DNA of 64,000 nucleotides from Oscillospiraceae bacterium (GTDB lineage: Bacteria; Bacillota; Clostridia; Oscillospirales; Acutalibacteraceae): assembly GCA_015066625.1 (NCBI GenBank), contig SVOC01000004.1, positions 62,001 to 126,000 on the forward strand, written 5' to 3'. The position numbers and the translations under genes were made by a program. Of this stretch, positions 55,328 to 63,114 are shown one piece after another; within the stretch, counting starts at the first letter, position 1; the number at the start of each line of letters is the position of its first letter. Below the pieces are notes generated by a model. That model was not told where the DNA came from. It ran no database searches and saw only the letters and a list, made by a program, of their open reading frames with translations.

Positions 55328-55447
55328 GTGAAAAGTTAAAAGTGAAGAGTGAAAAGTTTCGGATAGGCTCCGCCTATGACCGATTATATTTTGGGTGTGG
55401 CAACGCCCACCCTTAACTATTCACTTTTCATTATTTACTGTTTACTT
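55326..55447 (+). repeat. MITE-like element, family A copy 5
   Basis: A 122-bp copy that starts inside the sugar transferase stop codon (TTTAAGTGAAAAG) and ends TTTACTTAA near the VanY-like stop. Hairpins are ATAGGC-TCC-GCCTAT (55363-55377) and a second, GGGTG-T-GGC / GCC-CACCC (55393-55412), with one bulged T. Both ends read TTAAGTR when taken inward. Confidence 0.9.
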
Positions 55448-56252
55448 AACAAATTCCTAAATATTCTTCAAGGCACTGACCGCTTGCCTTCATTGCCTTG
55501 GCGGCTTCAACGCCTACATATCTCCAATGCCAGGGTTCGTAAATTATCTTTGTGATATCCTGCTTATCCTTGGGGTAGCGGAGAATGAAGCCGTAATCGG
55601 CGGCATTTTCGCTGAGCCATCTGAATTCATCGGTGTCTTCAAAGCTTTCGTAAAGGCTGCAGATATCCATTGCAAGGCCTGCATTATGCTCGCTTGTGCC
55701 GGGAGGAAGAATAATGGTTGCCGCCATCTGGGTAGCTTCTGTTCTTCCGTAGCCTTCGCTGATATACTTCTGGATTTTATTTTCAAAATTATTTTTCTGT
55801 CTTTCAACGGAGCGGTAGCCCGAAACTGGAGTAAGCTCAATTCCGTCTTCAAGGGCGGCAAGATACATTTCGTTGTAGTGAGGAGCAACCCTGTAATCAA
55901 GCTTGAGGCTGTTCTCGTCATCGGTAATGCAGGGAGCAAGAGTAACCTCATAGTCATCGGGGAGAATGTAATCTCTGTTTACGAGAATCATTTTCCAGTC
56001 AGCCACATCCATATTTGCATATGCGGGCATAAATCCGGCATAAGCATATTCATAATCCTCAATAATATTTGCGGAAGTCTGCGGAATTTCTTCGGTTGCG
56101 TCGGTAACAAAGCCGCCTGTCTGATCGTCTGAGGGGAAATCGGATTCGCTGTCAATGGCAGGGTCGGGCTTATCCGTAAGGCAGGATATACCGTAACCAA
56201 GAAGCACAACCGCAAGTATGCCCAGCAATATAAGGGTAAGATTTTTTTTCAT
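55446..56252 (-). CDS. VanY-like D-alanyl-D-alanine carboxypeptidase (M15)
   Basis: A 268-aa protein with an N-terminal membrane anchor (about 5-23; a LLGYGISC lipobox-like end is possible), an acidic linker and a C-terminal M15 zinc peptidase domain (about 95-260). Motifs: SGYRSVERQ (about 150-158), GTSEHNAGLAMDI (about 190-202; the HxxxxxxxD ligands) and EPWHWRYVG (about 242-250). VanY-type enzymes cut the terminal D-Ala from peptidoglycan stem peptides; in non-resistant bacteria they are wall-remodelling enzymes. The ATG at 56252 has a GGAGG site. No vanR/S/H/A/X genes are nearby, so vancomycin resistance is not suggested. Confidence 0.9.
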   Translation of the reverse strand: MKKNLTLILLGILAVVLLGYGISCLTDKPDPAIDSESDFPSDDQTGGFVTDATEEIPQTSANIIEDYEYAYAGFMPAYANMDVADWKMILVNRDYILPDDYEVTLAPCITDDENSLKLDYRVAPHYNEMYLAALEDGIELTPVSGYRSVERQKNNFENKIQKYISEGYGRTEATQMAATIILPPGTSEHNAGLAMDICSLYESFEDTDEFRWLSENAADYGFILRYPKDKQDITKIIYEPWHWRYVGVEAAKAMKASGQCLEEYLGIC

Positions 56253-56382
56253 GTAATCAATCCTCCGTGGGAGATTTGTTCGCACAGTTCATTTTAGTCT
56301 AAAAAAACAAATATGTCAAACAAATATAAATTTGTTTATATAAAATTCAAAAAGGGGAAAGCCCGTGAAAGGAGAGTTTGTT

Positions 56383-57654
56383 GTGAAAGCAAACGAAAGC
56401 GTAAACAATTATGAATCAACGCGCCGTATGTATGCAAACTATGCCGCAAGAAGCATCAAGAAGGTTTGCAAGGAAATCGGTCCCAGATTCGCAGGCTCCG
56501 AAGAGGAGAAAAAGAGCATTGAGTATATGGCGGAGGATTTAAAATCCTGCTGTGATGAGGTAAAAACCGAATCATATCCCGTTCATCCCAAAGCATTTAT
56601 GGGCTGGATTCCTTTTTCGGTTGTTGCCATGACAGTAGCAAGTGTTGTTTTCTTCCTGGCACAGTTTTTCGTAATCGCACCCCTCTTTTATGTATCATTG
56701 GGTCTTACAATTATCTGTCTCTTCTTTATAATCACGGAATTCCTTTTCTATAAAGAAACCCTTGACCCGTTTCTTCCAAAAAAGACTTCTCACAATGCCT
56801 ACGGCATAAGGAAGCCTTCGGGCGAGGTTAAACGCCGCATTATTTTCTGCGGTCACGCCGACTCTGCGATGGAATGGCGTTTCACCTATTGGGGCGGTCC
56901 CAAGCTTGTTATCCCCGTTATCGGCGGCAGCCTTGTTGGTATTGTTGTTTCGCTTGTGTTCAATATTATTGCCGTTGTAATGAGCTTTGTTAACCCCGAT
57001 TTCATTACCTCAACCGCAACTGATGTTTTCAGCTATATTCTTCTCGGTTTTGTTGTTATTTTCCTTGTTGCATCACTTTTCTATGATAAAAACCGCATTG
57101 TTGAAGGTGCAAACGACAACCTTACAGGCTGTTTCACATCAATCGCAATTCTCAAATATCTGCAGGATAACCACATCAGCCTTGAAAACACCGAGGTTGT
57201 TGCACTTTGCGCAGGCTCGGAAGAAATCGGTCTGAGAGGCTCAAAGTATTTTGCAGAAGCCCACGGCAAGGAATTCAGCGATGTTGAAACTGTTTTTGTT
57301 GCGCTTGATACTCTCCGTGACTTTGATTTTATGGCTATCTATAACAAGGATATGACGGGCCTGGTTACTAACGACCCCGATGCCTGCAAGCTTGTTAAAG
57401 AAGGTGCAAAGTTGGCAGGCTACGATGTGCCTTATAAGACTGTTTCTCTGGGTGCAACCGATGCCGCCGCAGTTACCAAGACTAAAAACGGCATGAAAGC
57501 GGCAGCCTTTGCCGCAATGGACCCCGCTCCCGCACGCTACTATCACACAAGACTTGATACTCACGAAAATCTTGACCTTAAAACCATTGAAGCAGGTCTT
57601 GACATCTGCCTCAACACTCTTTTCCTTTATGACGAGAAGGGTCTTGACCTTTAA
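56383..57654 (+). CDS. Membrane-inserted M28 family metallopeptidase
   Basis: A 423-aa protein whose catalytic domain is the M28 zinc aminopeptidase type: FCGHADSAMEW (about 155-165), GANDNLTGC (about 246-254), GSEEIGLRGSKYF (about 284-296) and HTRLDTHENL near the C-terminus. There are two pairs of hydrophobic segments. One pair (about 74-122) precedes the first His, and the other (about 174-236) lies between the first His and the Asp motif. This inserts membrane helices within the catalytic domain, as in Fxna/ERMP1-like or other membrane M28 proteins. The GTG at 56383 is chosen because AAAGGAGAG ends six bases upstream. An upstream in-frame GTG at 56365 overlaps it. Confidence 0.82.
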   Translation: MKANESVNNYESTRRMYANYAARSIKKVCKEIGPRFAGSEEEKKSIEYMAEDLKSCCDEVKTESYPVHPKAFMGWIPFSVVAMTVASVVFFLAQFFVIAPLFYVSLGLTIICLFFIITEFLFYKETLDPFLPKKTSHNAYGIRKPSGEVKRRIIFCGHADSAMEWRFTYWGGPKLVIPVIGGSLVGIVVSLVFNIIAVVMSFVNPDFITSTATDVFSYILLGFVVIFLVASLFYDKNRIVEGANDNLTGCFTSIAILKYLQDNHISLENTEVVALCAGSEEIGLRGSKYFAEAHGKEFSDVETVFVALDTLRDFDFMAIYNKDMTGLVTNDPDACKLVKEGAKLAGYDVPYKTVSLGATDAAAVTKTKNGMKAAAFAAMDPAPARYYHTRLDTHENLDLKTIEAGLDICLNTLFLYDEKGLDL

Positions 57655-57794
57655 TTCTTATGCAAATTACACAAACGCAAACAACCGATTTTTTTCACTT
57701 TCCACAAAAATTTTTATTTCATAAAATTTGGATGTACTTTGTTTGATAATATGTTATAATACCCTTATTAGTATACAGAATTTGCTTAATGCAA

Positions 57795-57808
57795 GCGGTG
57801 AAAACCGC
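57795..57808 (+). promoter_or_regulatory. GNRA-capped hairpin in the 57830 gene leader
   Basis: GCGGT-GAAA-ACCGC, close to the AAAGGAG ribosome site. An extended -10 (TGTTATAAT, 57752-57760) lies upstream, so this is in the transcript leader. Confidence 0.4.
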
Positions 57809-57829
57809 CTGTGAAAGGAGATTTACCAA

Positions 57830-58717
57830 ATGAGCAAGAAATTAATGGCAGCAATCAGCATGATTCTCGTGTTTTCATTCCTTTTTGTTTTCGCAGGTTG
57901 TGATTCAACCGGCGGCGAGGAAGAAACCACCACAACAATCAACGTTAAAACTCCCCTTCCCACAGATATCACAACATCTGTTGACGAAGAAAGCCAGGTT
58001 ATCACAGACACAACCTATTCACCTGAAGCTCTTGCGGCAAACACAGCAACCATTTTTGAATATTTTAACCTTCATGTAAACGAACTTAAAGGCGTTAAGG
58101 CAAAGGTTGATATGAGCCAGGATAAGAGCATCGGCAAGGTTAAGGATGCAGAAGGCAACGACCTTGCAATGAGCGAGAACGCTTATGTAAACTCAGCAAT
58201 CACAAGCCTTGACAGCTATATGCTCCACAATGACGGTGCAACAGCCGAATACGGCGATGACCTTGTTCCCTTCCTTCCCGTTAAGGGCGCTGCTTATGTT
58301 AGCGCAATCACACTTGACGAAGTTGAAAGCGCAACCTGCGTTGACGACGGCACACAGAGAACAATCACCGTTACTCTCAAAAACACTCCCAACCTTCCCG
58401 CAACTCTTGAAAAGGCTTACGATATGGGCAATGTTGCCGATGTTATGGCAGAGTTCAAGAAGGCTGACAAGTATCTTTCGGTTGCAGAGCCTACCCTTAC
58501 ATATAAGGATTGCCAGATTATCATTATTGCCAATGTTGAAACCGACGAAGTTCACACCATCAAGTATGTAAAGAACATCGATGTTGCAACAGAGGTTACG
58601 GGTCTCGGTTCAATCGAGGCAATGGGCACAGTTCCCGTTCAGTTCCGTTACAGCAACACAGTAACATATACTCTGGACAGAACAGCTCCCGAAATGGAAA
58701 CAGCAGTTGCTGAATAA
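57830..58717 (+). CDS. Lipoprotein, unknown function (paralogue of 30759)
   Basis: A 295-aa predicted lipoprotein with signal peptide and lipobox VFAGC (Cys at about 24), a short acidic/Thr linker (GGEEETTTTINV, about 28-60) and one globular domain of about 220 residues. The domain resembles that of the 30759 protein: NSAITSLDS / LNSVIKMVD, YVSAITLDEVESATC / YKLKATTLKEADLGSFSC, then a paired strand ending in KYVKNIDVATEV / KYQYDFAATLQV. No catalytic motif is visible. AAAGGAG ribosome site. Confidence 0.68.
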   Translation: MSKKLMAAISMILVFSFLFVFAGCDSTGGEEETTTTINVKTPLPTDITTSVDEESQVITDTTYSPEALAANTATIFEYFNLHVNELKGVKAKVDMSQDKSIGKVKDAEGNDLAMSENAYVNSAITSLDSYMLHNDGATAEYGDDLVPFLPVKGAAYVSAITLDEVESATCVDDGTQRTITVTLKNTPNLPATLEKAYDMGNVADVMAEFKKADKYLSVAEPTLTYKDCQIIIIANVETDEVHTIKYVKNIDVATEVTGLGSIEAMGTVPVQFRYSNTVTYTLDRTAPEMETAVAE

Positions 58718-58730
58718 TAATTGAAAACAG

Positions 58731-58758
58731 TTAACCCCCGTCAACTGACGGGGGTTGA
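58731..58758. terminator. Bidirectional terminator
   Basis: TTAACCCCCGTCA-AC-TGACGGGGGTTGA followed by TTTTTG, between the converging lipoprotein gene and the GH4 gene. Confidence 0.9.
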
Positions 58759-58764
58759 TTTTTG

Positions 58765-60087
58765 TTATTGATAATCTTTCATGTATTCGCCATGGGCTTC
58801 GATGAGTTCGTCAACCATTGCCTTGATGTCGTCAATGGAAAGCTCGGCGGCGGTGTGGGGTTCAAGCATGGCTGCCATATAGATATCCTCACGCTTCTTT
58901 GTGACTGCTGCCTGAATTGTAAGAAGCTGAGCGTTGATATTGGTCATATTCATTGCCGCAAGCTGAACGGGAAGCCTGCCTACGTGGCAGGGATGAATGC
59001 CTTTGCCGTCAATAAGGCAGGGCACTTCAACGCAGGCATCTGCAGGAAGGTTATCGATAAGACCTGTATTCAGCACGTTACCGCCGATTTTATAGGGATT
59101 GCCCGTAACGATTGACTCCATAATGTAGGAAGCATATTCACCCGAACGCTCGTGGGTAATCTGACCGTTATCGAGAATTCTTTCCTTCTCAGCCTTCCAG
59201 CCTGCAATCTGGTTTACACAGCGTCTGGGATATTCGTCAAGAGGGATGTTATATCTTTCAATAAGTTCGGGATATTTTGATTTGATGTAGAAGCAGTTGT
59301 ATTCGGCATTGTGCTCACTGGATTCGGTGCAGTAGTAGCCGAAATTTTTTATGTATTCAAATCTTACCATATCGCTGTGCTTTTCGGTTGCATTCTTTTC
59401 AGCAGCACGGCGGCGGATTTCGGGGTAAAGGTCGTTGCCGTCCTTATCCTCAACCTCAAGAAGCCAGCCCATATGGTTGATACCTGCAATAAGCTCTTTT
59501 CTGCCTTCAAGCTTATCTTCCATACCGAGATGATTGAGCAAATCCCTTGTGCAGCTCTGAACACTGTGGCAAAGACCGATTGTTTTAATCTTTGTGTATC
59601 TCTGCATATAGCCCGTAAGAATAGCCATGGGGTTTGTGTAGTTAAGGAACCATGCATCGGGGCAGACCTCTTCCATATCGTCGGCAAAATCCTTGAGCAC
59701 GGGGATTGTACGCAGACCTCTCATAATGCCGCCGATGCCCAAAGTGTCGGCAATTGTCTGGCGCAGACCGTATTTCTTCGGAACTTCAAAGTCGATGATT
59801 GTGCAGGGGTCATAAAGACCCACCTGAATGGCGTTAACAACAAAGGTTGCACCTCTGAGAGCATCCTTTCTGTTTTCAACGCCGCAGTATTTTTCGATTT
59901 TTGCTCTGCCTTCGTTGACGTTTTTGTTCATTGCGGAGAGAATGATGTAGCTGTCTTCAAGGCGTTCCTCGTCAATGTCATAAAGAGCGATAACGCTTTC
60001 GCGCAGGGCGGGTGTGCACATACAGTCACCCAGAACATTTCGCGCAAAAACGGTGCTGCCTGCACCCATAAAAGTAATTTTAACCAT
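58765..60087 (-). CDS. GH4 family alpha-galactosidase (MelA-like)
   Basis: A 440-aa NAD- and Mn-dependent glycosidase. The N-terminal Rossmann motif ITFMGAGSTVFARN (about 4-17), FLNYTNPMAI (about 148-157), GLCHSVQSC (about 172-180, with the metal-ligand Cys) and INHMGWLLEV (about 202-211, His ligand) are all present. The CHSVQ form is typical of alpha-galactosidases (MelA), acting on melibiose-type sugars, rather than the CN-type 6-phospho-glucosidases. It would be cytoplasmic and act on imported galactosides. The transporter is not beside it; the nearest carrier is the GPH protein 44 kb away, so it is not a demonstrated partner. Confidence 0.92.
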   Translation of the reverse strand: MVKITFMGAGSTVFARNVLGDCMCTPALRESVIALYDIDEERLEDSYIILSAMNKNVNEGRAKIEKYCGVENRKDALRGATFVVNAIQVGLYDPCTIIDFEVPKKYGLRQTIADTLGIGGIMRGLRTIPVLKDFADDMEEVCPDAWFLNYTNPMAILTGYMQRYTKIKTIGLCHSVQSCTRDLLNHLGMEDKLEGRKELIAGINHMGWLLEVEDKDGNDLYPEIRRRAAEKNATEKHSDMVRFEYIKNFGYYCTESSEHNAEYNCFYIKSKYPELIERYNIPLDEYPRRCVNQIAGWKAEKERILDNGQITHERSGEYASYIMESIVTGNPYKIGGNVLNTGLIDNLPADACVEVPCLIDGKGIHPCHVGRLPVQLAAMNMTNINAQLLTIQAAVTKKREDIYMAAMLEPHTAAELSIDDIKAMVDELIEAHGEYMKDYQ

Positions 60088-60164
60088 AACAAATCTCCTT
60101 TTGGAATTTATAGCTTTAATATATCACATCGTTAAAGCTTTTACAATAGTGAAAACAAAAAAAT

Positions 60165-60191
60165 AACGGGTGTGCAAAAAGCACACCCGTT
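60165..60191 (-). terminator. Terminator of the CxxC acidic protein gene
   Basis: AACGGGTGTGC-AAAAA-GCACACCCGTT, followed on the - strand by TTATTTTTTTG. It ends the efp-side operon. Confidence 0.9.
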
Positions 60192-60203
60192 TGCTGTCTT
60201 TAA

Positions 60204-60629
60204 TTATTCGTCGCAATCCTCGCAGCCGCAATCGCAATCATAGTCAATCTCAAATTCGAGAAGCTCGTTGCAGTTGGGGCAGTTGATGCTGCCTTCTTCA
60301 AGGATATCACCGTCAACGCAGATAACCTCGCCGCAACTGGGGCATTCAACGTCGTAATATTCTTCCTCGTCTTCGTCGCAACAATCATCGCAGCAGCAAT
60401 CGTCAAGGTCTTCATAAACGAAGCCTTCAAGCTCGTCAAGGTCCTCGTCAACAGCGTCAAGCTGCTCGCTGATGAGGTCAAGGCCGTCTTCAAGATCGCT
60501 TACTGAGAGTGCGATGTCGTCAAGAACATCAATCATAGCCTTAATGAGCTTTGCTTCGGGCTTGCTTTCATCAAGTGCAAGACCTTCTGCAAGACCTTTA
60601 AGGTATGCAACCTTTTCAGTAACAGTCAT
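60204..60629 (-). CDS. Acidic Cys-rich zinc-ribbon protein (CD1247-like N-terminus)
   Basis: A 141-aa cytoplasmic protein. The first 75 residues form an acidic helical segment that starts TEKVAYLKGLAEGL, like the N-terminal domain of clostridial CD1247-type proteins. There follow a Cys/Asp-rich stretch (DDCCCDDCCDEDEE, about 77-90) and a zinc ribbon with two Cys pairs, CPSC (about 96-99) and CPNC (about 117-120). The tail is DCDCGCEDCDE. The Cys clusters could bind metal or act in redox. Function is unknown. It lies 25 bases from efp on the same strand, but any connection to translation is inference. Confidence 0.65.
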   Translation of the reverse strand: MTVTEKVAYLKGLAEGLALDESKPEAKLIKAMIDVLDDIALSVSDLEDGLDLISEQLDAVDEDLDELEGFVYEDLDDCCCDDCCDEDEEEYYDVECPSCGEVICVDGDILEEGSINCPNCNELLEFEIDYDCDCGCEDCDE

Positions 60630-60653
60630 TTTTGTTTCCTCCGTTAAATATAA

Positions 60654-61211
60654 TTATGCACGGCTGAGATATTCGCCTGTGCGAGTGTCAACAACAATCA
60701 TTTCGCCCTCGTCGATGAACAGGGGAACCTTAACCTCTGCGCCTGTTTCAAGAGTAGCGGGCTTTGTTGCGTTGGTTGCAGTGTTGCCTGCGAAGCCGGG
60801 GTCAGTCTTTGTTACCTGAAGAGTAACTGAGTTGGGGGGCTCTACGCCGAAAACGCTGCCCTTGTATGAAAGAACGCGGCAGGTTTCATTTTCCTTAACA
60901 AACTTGAAGTTTTCGGGAAGAGTGTCTGCACCGATGGGAACCATGTCGTAGGTTTCGGGGTCCATGAAGTAGTAAAGGCCGCCGTCCTCGTATGAATATT
61001 CCATTTCCTTACGCTCGATGTAAGCGGTGGGGAACTTGTCGGTGGGGTTGAAAGTACGCTCAACAACTGCGCCGCCGATAACGTTTCTGATCTTTGTTCT
61101 TACGAAAGCTGCGCCTTTGCCGGGCTTAACGTGCTGGAATTCGATAATCTGATAGACCTGACCTTCCATTTCGAAGGTTACGCCGTTTCTGAAATCGCCT
61201 GCTGATACCAT
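60654..61211 (-). CDS. efp: Elongation factor P
   Basis: A 185-aa tRNA-shaped factor that rescues ribosomes stalled at polyproline. Features: three OB/KOW-type beta domains, EFQHVKPGKGAAFVRTKIRN (about 24-43), where the modified residue sits at the tip of domain I in KPGKGA (Lys at about 32). EYSYEDGGLYYFMDPETYD and the C-terminal VDTRTGEYLSRA are typical. In Firmicutes efp often follows an M24 proline peptidase gene, as it does here. Ribosome site AAGGAG. Confidence 0.97.
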   Translation of the reverse strand: MVSAGDFRNGVTFEMEGQVYQIIEFQHVKPGKGAAFVRTKIRNVIGGAVVERTFNPTDKFPTAYIERKEMEYSYEDGGLYYFMDPETYDMVPIGADTLPENFKFVKENETCRVLSYKGSVFGVEPPNSVTLQVTKTDPGFAGNTATNATKPATLETGAEVKVPLFIDEGEMIVVDTRTGEYLSRA

Positions 61212-61302
61212 AAGTTATTTCTCCTTATATATATGTTTTCGCAATTATTTTATACTATTCACTTATATTTTTCAAGTCTTTTTTGTGAATTATCTGCCAG
61301 CT

Positions 61303-62358
61303 TTAAAGAATTATAAGATTTTTCGGGGATTTTGTAAGGTTTTCAAAGCCGTTTTCGGTTATAAATGCCATATCTTCGATGCGCACACCGAATTCATCGG
61401 GCAGATAAATGCCCGGCTCAACGGTCACAATATCGCCGGCTTTGAGAATTGCATCGCTTTTGGGTGAAAGTCTGGGTGCTTCGTGAATTTCAATTCCCAC
61501 ACCGTGACCGGTGCCGTGGCCGAAATATTCGCCGTAGCCTGCATTTCTGATAATATCTCTTGCGGCGGCATCCGCATCAAAGCAGGAAACACCTGCTTTG
61601 AGGGTTTCAAGGCTTTTAAGCTGTGCATCAAGCACGGTTTTGTAAATTTCTGCCTGCTTTGAGGATACTTCACCCACTGCAACTGTGCGTGTCATATCGC
61701 TGTGATATCCGTCAACAACCGCACCGAAATCCATGGTTATGAAATCGCCTTTTTCGATTTTTTTGTCGCAGGGTACACCGTGGGGCATTGAAGAATTTTT
61801 ACCGCTGACCGCAATGGTTTCAAAAGAAACGCACTCTGCACCGTTTTTCAGCATAAAAAAGTCCAGTTCAAGGGCAATTTCACGCTCCGTAACGCCGATT
61901 TTTATGAAATCGAGAATACGGTCAAAGGCTTTTTCCGCAATTGACTGAGCTTTGAGAATTTTATTCTTTTCATCCTCTGTCTTTATTCGTCGGAGAGCAT
62001 CAATTGCGCTGTCTGCATTGCCTGCAATACAGGTACAGGGTGAAATTTTTTTGATTTTTTCAAAATCGGAAACACTAAGGCGCTGTGCCTCGGTGTAAAG
62101 TGCGTTGATACCGAATTTAGCGATGTATTCGGGAAGTTGCTGCGAAAGAGAGGTGAGCAAAACAGACTCACAGACGGCAATCTGCTTCTGTGCCGCTTCA
62201 ATATATCGGCTGTCAACAAGAAAAACCGCTTCGTTTTTCGTGATAAGCAGGTAGCCGTCGGATGAAGCAAAGCCCGTAAGCCAACGTCTGTTTTCGGGGG
62301 ATGCAATCAGATATGAACCGCCGTTTTCAAGGGATAGCTGAAGATTTTTTATATTCAT
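61303..62358 (-). CDS. M24 family Xaa-Pro peptidase (YqhT/PepQ-like)
   Basis: A 351-aa metallopeptidase acting on Xaa-Pro bonds. The creatinase-type N-terminal domain (about 1-125, ending before LRRIKTEDE) is followed by the pita-bread catalytic domain. Metal ligands are visible in MDFGAVVDGYHSDMTRT (two Asp, about 211-227), GHGTGHGVGIEIHEAPRL (His, about 283-300), VEPGIYLP (Glu) and GVRIEDM (Glu). It sits directly upstream of efp in the same direction, the arrangement seen in B. subtilis (yqhT-efp). The proline link with EF-P is suggestive but not proven. Confidence 0.92.
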   Translation of the reverse strand: MNIKNLQLSLENGGSYLIASPENRRWLTGFASSDGYLLITKNEAVFLVDSRYIEAAQKQIAVCESVLLTSLSQQLPEYIAKFGINALYTEAQRLSVSDFEKIKKISPCTCIAGNADSAIDALRRIKTEDEKNKILKAQSIAEKAFDRILDFIKIGVTEREIALELDFFMLKNGAECVSFETIAVSGKNSSMPHGVPCDKKIEKGDFITMDFGAVVDGYHSDMTRTVAVGEVSSKQAEIYKTVLDAQLKSLETLKAGVSCFDADAAARDIIRNAGYGEYFGHGTGHGVGIEIHEAPRLSPKSDAILKAGDIVTVEPGIYLPDEFGVRIEDMAFITENGFENLTKSPKNLIIL

Positions 62359-62360
62359 TT

Positions 62361-63095
62361 TTATACCTCTTCGGGATTGAACATAGGCATAAGCTGCAAT
62401 TTGAAAAGATTTGCCTTGTGCTTTCTGTCAATAAGCTCTTTCTTTTCGGGGTCGTCGATTTTGCCTGTGCGGATATAAACATCAAGCTCCGCATAGGTGA
62501 AACCCAGATTTTCTTCGTCGGTTTTACCGCAAAGACCGTCAATGGGAACTTTTTCAACCAAATCATAAGGCAGCCCCAGAAGATGCCCGATTTCCTTTAC
62601 CTCCGTAACGGTCAGGTTGCACATGGGCGAAAAATCTCCCGCCGCATCGCCGTAGCGTGTGGAATAGCCTACCCAATCTTCGGAAAGGTTGCAGGTGTTC
62701 ACAACTCTGCCGTTAAGCGACTGGCTGACCGCATAAAGGGTGCTCATTCTGATACGGGGAGGAAGATTGACCTTTGACTGCTCAGAAAGAGGCAAATCCT
62801 CGGGGAATGCGCCGAGAATACCGTCAATAGCCGCCTTTACATTGATTTCATAGTGCCTGATTCCCAGATGATTCACAAGCTTGTAAGCGGCATCGATATC
62901 GTGCTGCACGCCCTGAGGCATAAGCACGCCGATAACTCTGTCCTTGCCCAGTGCCTCAACGCAGAGAGCCGCCGCAACAGAGCTGTCCTTACCGCCTGAA
63001 ATGCCGATTACGGCATTGCAGCCCTTGCCGTTTTCTTCAAAAAAATTTCTTATCCATTCAACACATTGGTTTTTGACTTTGGGTGCGTCAAACAT
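62361..63095 (-). CDS. nadE: NH3-dependent NAD+ synthetase
   Basis: A 244-aa enzyme that amidates deamido-NAD using ammonia, the last step of NAD synthesis. It lacks an N-terminal glutaminase domain, so it is the ammonia type. The PP-loop ATP motif is ISGGKDSSVAAALC (about 31-44), and the substrate-binding NLSEDWVGYSTRYGDAAGDF (about 138-157) and VPIDGLCGKTDEE are present. The start at 63095 (MFDAPKVKN) has a GAAGGTG site; the longer in-frame opening to 63233 overlaps cysK. It is followed two bases later by the M24 peptidase gene. Confidence 0.95.
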   Translation of the reverse strand: MFDAPKVKNQCVEWIRNFFEENGKGCNAVIGISGGKDSSVAAALCVEALGKDRVIGVLMPQGVQHDIDAAYKLVNHLGIRHYEINVKAAIDGILGAFPEDLPLSEQSKVNLPPRIRMSTLYAVSQSLNGRVVNTCNLSEDWVGYSTRYGDAAGDFSPMCNLTVTEVKEIGHLLGLPYDLVEKVPIDGLCGKTDEENLGFTYAELDVYIRTGKIDDPEKKELIDRKHKANLFKLQLMPMFNPEEV

Positions 63096-63114
63096 ATTAT
63101 CACCTTCATAAATT

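Noticed and set aside
55446-56252. VanY-like gene as a vancomycin-resistance marker
   Set aside because: No vanR, vanS, vanH, vanA/B or vanX is present. M15 carboxypeptidases are common wall enzymes in Clostridia.
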